NCBI RefSeq assembly: GCF_036409155.1
Contig: NZ_JAZGLW010000001.1
Span: 2,294,001 to 2,358,000 of the forward strand
DNA length: 64,000 nucleotides
Direction of reading: 5' to 3'
From: Mycobacterium sp. 050128
Lineage (GTDB): Bacteria > Actinomycetota > Actinomycetes > Mycobacteriales > Mycobacteriaceae
The notes under the pieces are model-generated. The model worked only from the letters and a program-made list of their open reading frames with translations. It had not been told where the DNA came from and searched no databases. A program made the translations under genes and the position numbers. Below, piece by piece: positions 34,481-41,915 of the stretch. Within the stretch, counting starts at the first letter, position 1; every line of letters begins with the position of its first letter.

Positions 34481-34548
34481 ACTAATCGATAGCATCTTCT
34501 CTACTGCGCCGATGTCGGGTCAGCCTGGCCTGCGGGAAAGGACAGGAC

Positions 34549-35952
34549 GTGACCGAGCCGGCCGCGCTCGTGTTCGAGGAACGGCATGTCAGCCTGCCTG
34601 AGCTCGACGCGATGGCCAACAGTCTGGCCGCGGCCCTGGGCAAAATCGGTGTCACCGCGGGCCAGCGGGTGGCAGTCATGTCCTCGAACCGGCCGGAGTT
34701 CGTCGCAGTCCTGCTGGGGATCTGGCGGCTGGGTGCCACGGCGGCGCTGATCAGTCCCGCGTGGAAGCACGACGAGGTCGACCACGCGCTGTCGCTGACC
34801 GACCCCAGTCACGCGGTCGGGGATCATCCGGTGCTGGCCGGGCTGATGCCGATGCTGCACCTGGACGATCCGATCGCCCCCGCCGAGCCGACGCCGATGT
34901 CCACCCCGCCGCGCGCCGATGCGGTGCTGGTGTTCAGTTCGGGTACCACCGGTCTGCCCAAGGCGGTCCGGCACACTCACGCCGCATTGACCGACGCCGT
35001 GCGGCACTGGCGCGACGCGCTGCAACTCAGCCGTCAGGACCGCATCCAGGTTGTCACGCCGCCGTCGCACATCCTCGGTCTGCTCAACATCGTGACTGCG
35101 CTGCGCACCGGCGCCTGGCTGCGCCTGCACCGCCGCTTCGATATCGACTCGATGCTGCATCACATCGAAACAGACCGCATCACAATCGAAATGGCGGTCG
35201 CGCCCATCGCCTTGGCCATCGCCTCGCACCCGACGCTCGAGTCGTACGATTTGTCGTCGCTGCGCTTCATCATGTGGGGCGCGACGCCGGTCAGCACCAG
35301 CGTCGCCGAGACCGTGACACGGCGCACCGGCGTCGGATGGGTCCCGGCCTATGGCACCACGGAACTGCCTGTCATTGCCTGCAATCCGCTCGACGGTGCC
35401 CGGCTCGACACTGTCGGGCATCCGGTACCGGGGGTGGAGTTGCGGGTCGTATCGCTGGAGACCGGCGAGCCGGTCGGCCCGGGCGAGGTCGGTGAGATCC
35501 AGGCGCGGTCAAGCTCACTGATGGCCGGCTACCTGCCGGCGGCGGCGACCGGCGAGGCGGTGTGCGACGGCTGGTATCGCACCGGGGACGTCGGCTGGCT
35601 CGACGCCGATCGTTGGCTGCGGATCACCGACCGCCTCAAGGAGATGATCAAGGTGCGTGGCTTCCAGGTTGCGCCGGCCGAAATCGAGACGGTGCTGCAT
35701 GGGCATCCCGCCGTCAAAGACTGTGCGGTGTTTGGCATTCCGGACGGGGCCAACGGGGAAGCCGTCGTCGCCGCGGTGGCCACCCGGGCTCCCGTCGACG
35801 CCGCCGACCTCACCGCCCGGGTGGATGAGAAGCTGGCGTCCTACAAACATGTGAGCCGCGTCGTTTTCGTACCCGATATTCCTCGCCTGCCCTCGGGCAA
35901 GGTGCTGCGCCGAGTGCTGAAGGAGCGCTATGGATGTACGTCTGACAGCTGA
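34549..35952 (+). CDS. Acyl-CoA synthetase/AMP-dependent ligase (FadD-like, short)
   Basis: Adenylate-forming ligase of 467 aa that would convert a carboxylic acid to its CoA thioester. The AMP-binding P-loop VFSSGTTGLPKAVRHTH is at about residues 126-142, YGTTELP near 268, the Asp/Lys switch region WYRTGDVGWLDADRWLRITDRLKEMIKVRG near 343-372, and the C-terminal catalytic Lys in SGKVLRRVL. It is shorter than typical 500-550-aa FadD proteins, with a trimmed N-terminus. GTG start with AAAGGA upstream. It heads a four-gene operon. Confidence 0.9.
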   Translation: MTEPAALVFEERHVSLPELDAMANSLAAALGKIGVTAGQRVAVMSSNRPEFVAVLLGIWRLGATAALISPAWKHDEVDHALSLTDPSHAVGDHPVLAGLMPMLHLDDPIAPAEPTPMSTPPRADAVLVFSSGTTGLPKAVRHTHAALTDAVRHWRDALQLSRQDRIQVVTPPSHILGLLNIVTALRTGAWLRLHRRFDIDSMLHHIETDRITIEMAVAPIALAIASHPTLESYDLSSLRFIMWGATPVSTSVAETVTRRTGVGWVPAYGTTELPVIACNPLDGARLDTVGHPVPGVELRVVSLETGEPVGPGEVGEIQARSSSLMAGYLPAAATGEAVCDGWYRTGDVGWLDADRWLRITDRLKEMIKVRGFQVAPAEIETVLHGHPAVKDCAVFGIPDGANGEAVVAAVATRAPVDAADLTARVDEKLASYKHVSRVVFVPDIPRLPSGKVLRRVLKERYGCTSDS

Positions 35953-36835
35953 ACAGCAACAGTTGCGGGATGCGGCCGCAAAGCTGGCCGATGATCTCGG
36001 GCCGGCCACGGTTACCGACCTTGACGACGACAGCCGAATCACCAGGCTGGACAAGCAGATTGTGGCGACGGGCTGGAGGTCGCTGCGCTCCGACGGAGCC
36101 TCGGGCGTCGAAGTCGCGATCGTCGCTGAGGAATTCGGCCGCCGGTTGGTCGACACCCCGTTTCTCGGCCCGGTGCTGGCCGACGACCTGGCCCACCGCA
36201 TCGGGACCGACGCCGCCGAAGCGACGGTGGCGGTGGACGGCCGCGCGATCGACGCGCGCGGCGCCCGGCGCGTTCTATCGCTGTCCGGCACCACAGTGCT
36301 GGCCGCAGACCCCGGTACCGCGTGCGCCGGTGCCGACCTGACCAGAGCCCACGCCGAATTGGGCGGCTCTCCCGAGACGCTGGGCGAGCTGGCCGCCGAC
36401 GACGCGGCCCGATGGTATGCGCTCGCGCTGGCCGCCACAACGGCAGACCTGGTCGGAATCGCCCGGGGCGCACAGGCCGTCGCGTGTGACTACGCCAAAA
36501 TTCGTGAACAGTACGGCAAGCAGATCGGCTCGTATCAGGCCATTGCCCACCTCCTGGCGGAAAGCCTTGCCCTGATTGAAGGTTCGGTCAGCGTGCTGCG
36601 GCATGCCGCGTGGGGCGTCGACGAACTCGAGCCGGCGCAAGCCATCCGGGCCGCGCAGATCGCGAAGGTCTACTGCGCGCGTGCCACCCGAACCGTGTGT
36701 GAGACCGCGGTTCAGGTACACGGCGGCATCGGCAATACCTGGGAGTGCATCGCGCACGTCTACCTGCGCCGCGCCCTGACATCGACGGAGCTGTGGCCCG
36801 TCACCTTGAAGGAGATCGATCTTGGACTTTCGTGA
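35930..36835 (+). CDS. Acyl-CoA dehydrogenase, short subunit (FadE-like)
   Basis: Acyl-CoA dehydrogenase homologue of 301 aa, shorter than the usual 380 aa; the N-terminal domain is reduced (LTAEQQQLRDAAAKLADDLGPATV) and the C-terminal helical domain is well kept (KIREQYGKQIGSYQAIAHLLAES, QVHGGIGNTWECIAHVYLRRAL). Such short subunits pair with a full-length partner to form alpha2beta2 enzymes in mycobacterial steroid and lipid catabolism. The gene overlaps the ligase gene by 23 bp, and its partner at 36822 overlaps it by 14 bp. AAGGAGC precedes the ATG. Confidence 0.88.
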   Translation: MDVRLTAEQQQLRDAAAKLADDLGPATVTDLDDDSRITRLDKQIVATGWRSLRSDGASGVEVAIVAEEFGRRLVDTPFLGPVLADDLAHRIGTDAAEATVAVDGRAIDARGARRVLSLSGTTVLAADPGTACAGADLTRAHAELGGSPETLGELAADDAARWYALALAATTADLVGIARGAQAVACDYAKIREQYGKQIGSYQAIAHLLAESLALIEGSVSVLRHAAWGVDELEPAQAIRAAQIAKVYCARATRTVCETAVQVHGGIGNTWECIAHVYLRRALTSTELWPVTLKEIDLGLS

Positions 36836-37919
36836 CTCACCCGAAGAGGCCGCCTTCCGCGAGCGACTGCGCACCTGGCTTTCGGCGCACGCCAAGGAAT
36901 TCTCCGGATCGGGCGACGAGTACTGGGCGCGGATGGCCGACTGGCACCGCGCCCTGTACGAGAACGGCTTTTTCGGCCTGTCCTGGCCACGCGATTGGGG
37001 CGGGCAGGACCTGGCGCCGGTGTACGACGTCATCGTCGACGAGGAGCTGGTGCGGGCGGGCGCTCCGCCGCGGCCCAGCGTCGGCTATCTGGTGTACGGC
37101 ATCGGTGAGCACGCCAGCGATGAGGTCCGCAAGCGCTTCCTGCCCGGCATCATCAACGGCACCGAGCGCTGGTGCCAGGGCTTCAGCGAACCCGGAGCCG
37201 GCTCGGATCTGGCGTCGCTGACCACCACCGCCACCCGCGACGGCGACAATTATGTCATCCGCGGACACAAGATCTGGACCAGCTACTCCGACGTGGCCGA
37301 CTGGTGCCTGCTGCTGGCCCGCACCGATCCCGACGCGAAGCGACACCGGGGCCTTTCGGCGTTTGTGATCGCGATGAAGCAGCCTGGCGTGCAACAACGC
37401 CCGCTGCAGATGATGAACGGCGTCACCAACGAATTCGGCCAGGTGTTCTTCGACGGTGCCACGGTGCCGGCGGATCGGATGGTCGGTGCTCCCGGTGACG
37501 GCTGGGCCGTTGCAATGACCGTCGTGGGACACGAACGCGAGCCCTCGACTCTCGGCTATGCCGCGCGGTACGGCAAGCTTGTCCGAGAACTGTTGGCGCG
37601 CTGGGATAATGGCGAAGGTTCGGTTCCCGAAGAGCTGGCCTGGGCCGCTGTTCAATCGGACATGTTGACCCACCACGTGCGGCGGCGGTTGTCCGAGCAG
37701 CTGGACGGGGTGTCGCACGGGTCGGAAGGCTCGCTGGACAAGCTGCTGATGACCTGGGTCGAACAATCCGTGGGGCACGCCGCTCTGGCGGTCGCCGGGA
37801 CCCGCGATCCGGATCTGCTGAGCGCTTACCTGTACAGCCGCGCGCAGAGCGTCATGGGCGGAACATCACAGATACAGAAAAACATCATTGCTTCGCGCAT
37901 CTTGGGATTGGGAGTCTGA
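36822..37919 (+). CDS. Acyl-CoA dehydrogenase, full-length subunit (FadE-like)
   Basis: FAD-dependent acyl-CoA dehydrogenase of 365 aa, introducing an alpha,beta double bond. RWCQGFSEPGAGSDLASLTTTATRDG and HKIWTSYSDVADWCLLLART are the FAD/substrate regions, and the C-terminus GGTSQIQKNIIASRILGLGV is canonical. TTG start (MDFRDSPEEAAFRERL) with AAGGAG upstream fits the family N-terminus. It probably forms a heteromeric complex with the short subunit encoded just before, as in FadE pairs of cholesterol side-chain degradation; that pairing is inference. Confidence 0.9.
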   Translation: MDFRDSPEEAAFRERLRTWLSAHAKEFSGSGDEYWARMADWHRALYENGFFGLSWPRDWGGQDLAPVYDVIVDEELVRAGAPPRPSVGYLVYGIGEHASDEVRKRFLPGIINGTERWCQGFSEPGAGSDLASLTTTATRDGDNYVIRGHKIWTSYSDVADWCLLLARTDPDAKRHRGLSAFVIAMKQPGVQQRPLQMMNGVTNEFGQVFFDGATVPADRMVGAPGDGWAVAMTVVGHEREPSTLGYAARYGKLVRELLARWDNGEGSVPEELAWAAVQSDMLTHHVRRRLSEQLDGVSHGSEGSLDKLLMTWVEQSVGHAALAVAGTRDPDLLSAYLYSRAQSVMGGTSQIQKNIIASRILGLGV

Positions 37920-37920
37920 C

Positions 37921-38688
37921 GTGTACGACATGCCTGCTGAAATCGACGTCCGTGCCGACGGTGCACTGCGAATCATCACGCTGAACCGGCCGGACTCGCT
38001 GAACTCGGTCAACGACGACCTGCACTCCGGGCTGGCGCGGATATGGCAGCGATTGACCGACGACCCCGCCGCCCGCGCCGCGGTGATCACGGGTGCCGGC
38101 AGGGCATTCTCGGCCGGCGGTGACTTCGGGTATCTCGAGGAGCTCTCGAACGATGCGGAGCTGCGGGCCAAGACCATTCGCGACGGCCGCGAGATTGTGC
38201 TGGGTATGGCGCGCTGCCGAATTCCCGTGGTGGCGGCGGTAAATGGGCCAGCCGTCGGTCTCGGCTGCAGCCTGGTCGCGCTGAGCGACCTCGTCTACAT
38301 CGCCGAGGATGCCTACCTCGCCGACCCACACGTACAGGTCGGTTTGGTCGCCGCCGACGGTGGCCCGCTTACCTGGCCGCTGCACATCAGCCTGCTGCTG
38401 GCCAAGGAGTACGCGCTGACCGGCGCTCGCATCAAGGCACAGCGCGCTGTGGAACTCGGGCTGGCCAACCACGTGGCCGCCGACCCGCTCGCGGAGGCGA
38501 TCGCTTGCGCCAAAAAGATTTTGGAGCTACCGCAACAGGCGGTCGAGAGCACGAAGCGGGTGCTCAACATCCACCTGGAACGGGCGGTGCTGGCCAGCCT
38601 GGACTACGCCCTGTCGGCCGAGAGTCAATCTTTTTTGACCGAGGACTTCCGGGCCAACGTCGCGAAGTTCAACGCCGCAAAGAACTGA
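37921..38688 (+). CDS. Crotonase-fold protein (enoyl-CoA hydratase/isomerase family)
   Basis: Crotonase superfamily protein of 255 aa. Oxyanion-hole segments are GRAFSAGGDFGYLEE and GPAVGLGCSLVALSD. At the position of the first catalytic Glu of true hydratases (usually xPExxxG) it has DPHVQVGLVAADGG, so classical hydration chemistry is doubtful; a hydrolase, isomerase or C-C lyase role is possible. I use GTG at 37921, 1 bp after the dehydrogenase stop. It is the last gene of the ligase-ACAD-ACAD-crotonase operon. Confidence 0.87.
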   Translation: MYDMPAEIDVRADGALRIITLNRPDSLNSVNDDLHSGLARIWQRLTDDPAARAAVITGAGRAFSAGGDFGYLEELSNDAELRAKTIRDGREIVLGMARCRIPVVAAVNGPAVGLGCSLVALSDLVYIAEDAYLADPHVQVGLVAADGGPLTWPLHISLLLAKEYALTGARIKAQRAVELGLANHVAADPLAEAIACAKKILELPQQAVESTKRVLNIHLERAVLASLDYALSAESQSFLTEDFRANVAKFNAAKN

Positions 38689-38724
38689 GCCGCACAACGC
38701 GACTCAGCTCTTTGACGGGCGTAA

Positions 38725-38967
38725 CTAGCTCTTGGCCGCAGCCTTTTCGCGGGCCTCGGCCGTCTTCTCCGCCCCGCGGGCGGCCTCAGCCTGAGCCTCT
38801 TTCTTGGCCACGTCGCGCTGCGCCTTGGCCTTGTCCTGCTGGGCGCGGCCTTCCTTGCGAAGACCCTCGTGGCTGATCAGGATGCCGACGATCTCCTTGG
38901 TCTTGCCGATCGCGTCCTCGACGACGCCCTTGATGCCTTCCACGAGTCCATTGTCGCGCTCACTCAT
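38725..38967 (-). CDS. CsbD-like small charged stress protein
   Basis: Protein of 80 aa, strongly helical and rich in Ala, Glu, Lys and Arg. NGLVEGIKGVVEDAIGKTKEIVG followed by EGRAQQDKAKAQRDVAKKEAQ resembles the CsbD-like microaggregate-binding proteins of mycobacteria. It is cytosolic with no signal peptide. AAAGGGG upstream of the ATG serves as ribosome-binding site. Single gene, minus strand, facing the end of the crotonase gene. Function in mycobacteria is unclear. Confidence 0.82.
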   Translation of the reverse strand: MSERDNGLVEGIKGVVEDAIGKTKEIVGILISHEGLRKEGRAQQDKAKAQRDVAKKEAQAEAARGAEKTAEAREKAAAKS

Positions 38968-39268
38968 GATGGAGCCCCTTTCGTTCGTTTGCGGGTCTAC
39001 TGCCCCGTACCCGAAGATTCGGGCGCACCAACGTTTAAATCGGCGCGTCTGCTGTGGTGTCGGTCACCCTGACCGCTCACCAGCGGCAACGCCGTCGTGG
39101 TCGCGCAGGAAATTCCGCAATACCTCGTCGAACCGGTGCGTCTCCCCCAAGAGGCCGCGAAACCGCTAGCGTGGCCGCTCTTGGGTCCGGGAGAGCTGGT
39201 GGCCCGGAACGATCAGGGCAGCACGGCACCGATTTTGATCGGATTTCCACCCGGGGCTGACGCCGTCA
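38968..39268. other. Intergenic region with a hydrolase remnant
   Basis: This 301-bp stretch has no intact gene. The promoter of the CsbD-like gene must lie near its left end. The only other recognisable content is a fragment at 39064-39165 resembling the end of an alpha/beta hydrolase gene. Confidence 0.45.
39064..39165 (-). pseudogene. Possible remnant of an alpha/beta-hydrolase C-terminus
   Basis: The minus strand encodes LLGETHRFDEVLRNFLRDHD and a short tail before a stop at 39064-39072 (the frame reads RSG then stop at 39070-39072 reversed). HRFDEVLRNFLRDH resembles the last helix of alpha/beta hydrolases (pattern P-x-x-F-x-x-x-L-x-x-F-L). An in-frame stop at 39166-39168 lies immediately upstream, so only about 30 codons survive. 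The assignment rests on one motif. Confidence 0.35.
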
Positions 39269-39748
39269 TTACTCTCGACCGCCGCTCTTGCGTTCGTGAA
39301 AGAGCTTGTAGACGTCGAGCGCGTCATCGTAGGGCTCATACCGCATCGGCAGACGACGCTGGTCCCACGGCTTGGCGTACTCACCGTAGAAACTGTCGGG
39401 TTCGAAGTACTTGTTGTGGCCGCCGGCCAGGTACGGCCCGGTGTCCTCGCGGCTGGCCGTAAAGACGACTTCGTCTGGCGCGCAGGAATACAACGCTCCC
39501 AGGCACATCGGGCATGGATGGGCGATGGCGTAGACCGTACAGCCGGTCAGGTACTCGGTGCCCAGCTTCCTGCATGCTTCGCGGATGGCGCGAATCTCCG
39601 CATGGTCGGTGGGGTCATGGGTCTCGGGGACGAGATTTCGGCCCTCGGCGAGGATTTCCCCGTCCTTGACGATGACGGTCCCGAACGGCAGCCCACCCTC
39701 GGCGACACTGGTGCGGGCGATGTCAATGGCGCGCTGTGCGAAATCCAT
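39269..39748 (-). CDS. Nucleoside/base deaminase, paralogue of the 9569 gene
   Basis: Zinc deaminase of 159 aa of the CDA fold: TDHAEIRAIREAC supplies His and catalytic Glu, HPCPMCLGALYSC the two zinc cysteines. It shares the family-specific tail WDQRRLPMRYEPYDDALDVYKLFHERK with the deaminase at 9569-10066, so the two are paralogues. ATG at 39748 (MDFAQRAIDIAR) is chosen over the open frame to 39799. It is the last gene of an operon with a molybdenum hydroxylase, which fits deamination of a purine-like or other N-heterocycle before or after hydroxylation; this is inference. Confidence 0.88.
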   Translation of the reverse strand: MDFAQRAIDIARTSVAEGGLPFGTVIVKDGEILAEGRNLVPETHDPTDHAEIRAIREACRKLGTEYLTGCTVYAIAHPCPMCLGALYSCAPDEVVFTASREDTGPYLAGGHNKYFEPDSFYGEYAKPWDQRRLPMRYEPYDDALDVYKLFHERKSGGRE

Positions 39749-39768
39749 GGGAGTCCTCGAACCGGACG

Positions 39769-40860
39769 TCATCCGACCGGCTTTGGGCGTACCGGGCACG
39801 CTAACGCATCCTCCAGCCGCGACGGGCCGGTCCCTTTAGCCGGGTCGGTCTTCCACGGCCAGTCGTTGGATCTAAACGGCACCAGGGGTGGCAGCAACGC
39901 TTCCCGGCCCCGGTCGGCCATCTCACGTTCGATCGCGGCGCGGCCGCCACCACCGAGAAGCTCGACGTCCATGAGGAAGTAGTCACGGAAGAAGACCTGA
40001 CCTAGTGAGCGGTCGGCGACGATGCGGCCAAGCACGTCGAGCATCTTCTCGGGGGTGGTCTCGAATTCCGGTGTCTCGATCAGCAATAGCCGGTCACCCA
40101 TGGTCTCGGTGCCCATGAATTGGACGAGGACGCTGAAGAGGATGTTGTTCTGCCGCGCGACGTACAGCGAGTTGCTGACCCCGTAGGTGCGCTCCCAGTC
40201 GTCGCCAAGCTTGGTCTTCCATCCCTCGATGACCTTCACCCAGTGGCCTACCTGGGCGCTCGAGGCGACACCGATCGTCTTGGCCGAATGGGGTGTGGTG
40301 TCGCGGATGTAGTTCTCCACGTCCTCGTAGCTGTAACCCCCTCTGGCGACGCACTCGTCCATGAAGGCCAGATTGTTCTGCAGAATCGTGCGCAGCAGGG
40401 AGCGGTCATCATCGGAAACATTCAGGGCGTCAAGGCTTTCCAGAGCGGTCTGGTTTTGCGCTCGGTACATCTCGAGCGGGGGCCGCCACAGCTGGTTCTC
40501 GTAGGCGTTTGACACATAGGGCGAGACGATCTCGTAGATGGCCATGGTGCTGTGGCCCACCGACTTGAACAGTTGGTACACGATCGGCACCGACGGCGCG
40601 ACTTCGGCTGGCTGTCCTGGCGGGTACAGGATCATCTGTCCGCCCTGCCCGGTGAACAGCGCCAGGATGATGGGCACCTGGTCGCGCATGTTCTTTTTGA
40701 AAATCTCCAGAGATGCGTCGTAGATCGTCAACATGGACTCGTTCAGGGCGAGGACCGCGCGCTCGGCCACGGCGCGCGCGCTCGCCGGTGGCTCGTCGGC
40801 GACTACTGGGCGCATGAAGTCCGGCACCGTGCGGGCGTTGGATTCGGTCATGGTGGTCAC
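39769..40860 (-). CDS. Uncharacterised protein in the molybdenum-hydroxylase operon
   Basis: Protein of 363 aa that I do not recognise. It looks largely helical and soluble, with no signal peptide or membrane helix; notable segments are MILYPPGQPAEVAPSVPIVY, the acidic-aromatic ESLDALNVSDDDRSLLRTIL and VFFRDYFLMDVELLGGGG. It contains several His and Asp/Glu residues (for example SVGHSTMAIYE, TTPHSAKTIG, AQVGHWVKVIEGW) that could bind a metal, which is a guess. It is 20 bp upstream of the deaminase gene and 67 bp downstream of the ABM-membrane protein gene on the same strand. Confidence 0.7.
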   Translation of the reverse strand: MTTMTESNARTVPDFMRPVVADEPPASARAVAERAVLALNESMLTIYDASLEIFKKNMRDQVPIILALFTGQGGQMILYPPGQPAEVAPSVPIVYQLFKSVGHSTMAIYEIVSPYVSNAYENQLWRPPLEMYRAQNQTALESLDALNVSDDDRSLLRTILQNNLAFMDECVARGGYSYEDVENYIRDTTPHSAKTIGVASSAQVGHWVKVIEGWKTKLGDDWERTYGVSNSLYVARQNNILFSVLVQFMGTETMGDRLLLIETPEFETTPEKMLDVLGRIVADRSLGQVFFRDYFLMDVELLGGGGRAAIEREMADRGREALLPPLVPFRSNDWPWKTDPAKGTGPSRLEDALACPVRPKPVG

Positions 40861-40927
40861 TTCCCTTTCTCGGTTATGCCGCAGGCAATGACGTCATCTG
40901 GTTTCGATCCGTGCCGGCGCGCGGTTC

Positions 40928-41899
40928 TCACGGCAGCTTCCAGAACACGGTGGTCACCAGCCAGAACAGCACCACCCAAAATCCCATCAACGTGGTGATC
41001 AACAGGGCTGCGCGAACGTTGATCGCCGACATCGGTGTGCCGGGGGTCGGGTAAAGCCACCGTTTCAACAACCGGTTCACATAAAACGGCATCGTGAAAA
41101 AGGTCATGATGCCGCTGGAGATTAGGTTTGCGATCAGCATTCCCTGCCAAAGCGGTAGCCTTGCCGGCGCCATCGCGAGAGTGAGCAGCATCGCTGTCGG
41201 ATACAAGCCGACCCACACTGAAATCGCCGTCTTCGCCGGCGATGGACCGCGCACCTGGCCGGCGGGCTCGTCGAAGGTAAACCAACTGCCGAAGGAGTTA
41301 TCGAGCGTGCGTAACCGAAAGTCGCTGAACTTCTTTCCCTCGTCGAGAAGCTGTTGGCGCTCCGCCGACGTCAGCCACCCGTCCAGGTCAGCAGCGCTGT
41401 CATAGCGGTAGAGCGCGGTCCATTCGTCTTGCACGCCCTCGATCGGTCGAAAGATCTCAGAACCATGGAAGCCCGGAAATTTGCTCTCCGCCAAACGAAG
41501 TCGTTCCTGCCAGGATAGGAATTCATCGACATGCTCGGGCTTGACGCGATGGGTCACCACCGTTGTGACCAAAGTATCGGGGGGCGTCGCGCCGCCTGTG
41601 ATGACCTGTTGGGTGGAGGGGCACTCGAGGTAGCGCTGCCCTTCAGCGAGCCCGTCCTGACGCGTGGCGCTGTTGACCCATGCCCGCAGATTCGGCAGTG
41701 AATCAAAGCGGTAAATCAGCGACCACTGCGGCTGCAAGGTCGTCGGCGGATTGATCTCCGCGGCAATGAATCCCGGATAGCGCGACGCCGCGGTGTTGAG
41801 CCTCTGCTGCCAGGTGAGAAAAGCCTCTTCGCAACCTGGGCGGACTGTTTCGCCGATGATCACAGTGGCGACGTTGTCGGTAATTTCCTTGGAGGTCAT
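40928..41899 (-). CDS. Tandem ABM-domain protein with C-terminal membrane anchor
   Basis: Protein of 323 aa with two related antibiotic-biosynthesis-monooxygenase-like (ferredoxin-like barrel) domains at about residues 10-85 and 105-190; the repeats share the pattern V(x)PG/EH..FL.WQ(E/Q)RL..A.S.(Y/F)PGF, with WSLIYRFDS and WTALYRYDS. The C-terminal third has three hydrophobic segments, about 220-240, 248-270 and 297-320, so the ABM pair is membrane-anchored facing the cytoplasm. This architecture occurs in a DUF family annotated as ABM superfamily enzyme. It lies 16 bp downstream of the molybdenum hydroxylase gene; a role as monooxygenase or accessory to that enzyme is possible. Confidence 0.8.
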   Translation of the reverse strand: MTSKEITDNVATVIIGETVRPGCEEAFLTWQQRLNTAASRYPGFIAAEINPPTTLQPQWSLIYRFDSLPNLRAWVNSATRQDGLAEGQRYLECPSTQQVITGGATPPDTLVTTVVTHRVKPEHVDEFLSWQERLRLAESKFPGFHGSEIFRPIEGVQDEWTALYRYDSAADLDGWLTSAERQQLLDEGKKFSDFRLRTLDNSFGSWFTFDEPAGQVRGPSPAKTAISVWVGLYPTAMLLTLAMAPARLPLWQGMLIANLISSGIMTFFTMPFYVNRLLKRWLYPTPGTPMSAINVRAALLITTLMGFWVVLFWLVTTVFWKLP

Positions 41900-41915
41900 T
41901 CGATGTCCGTCGCGC

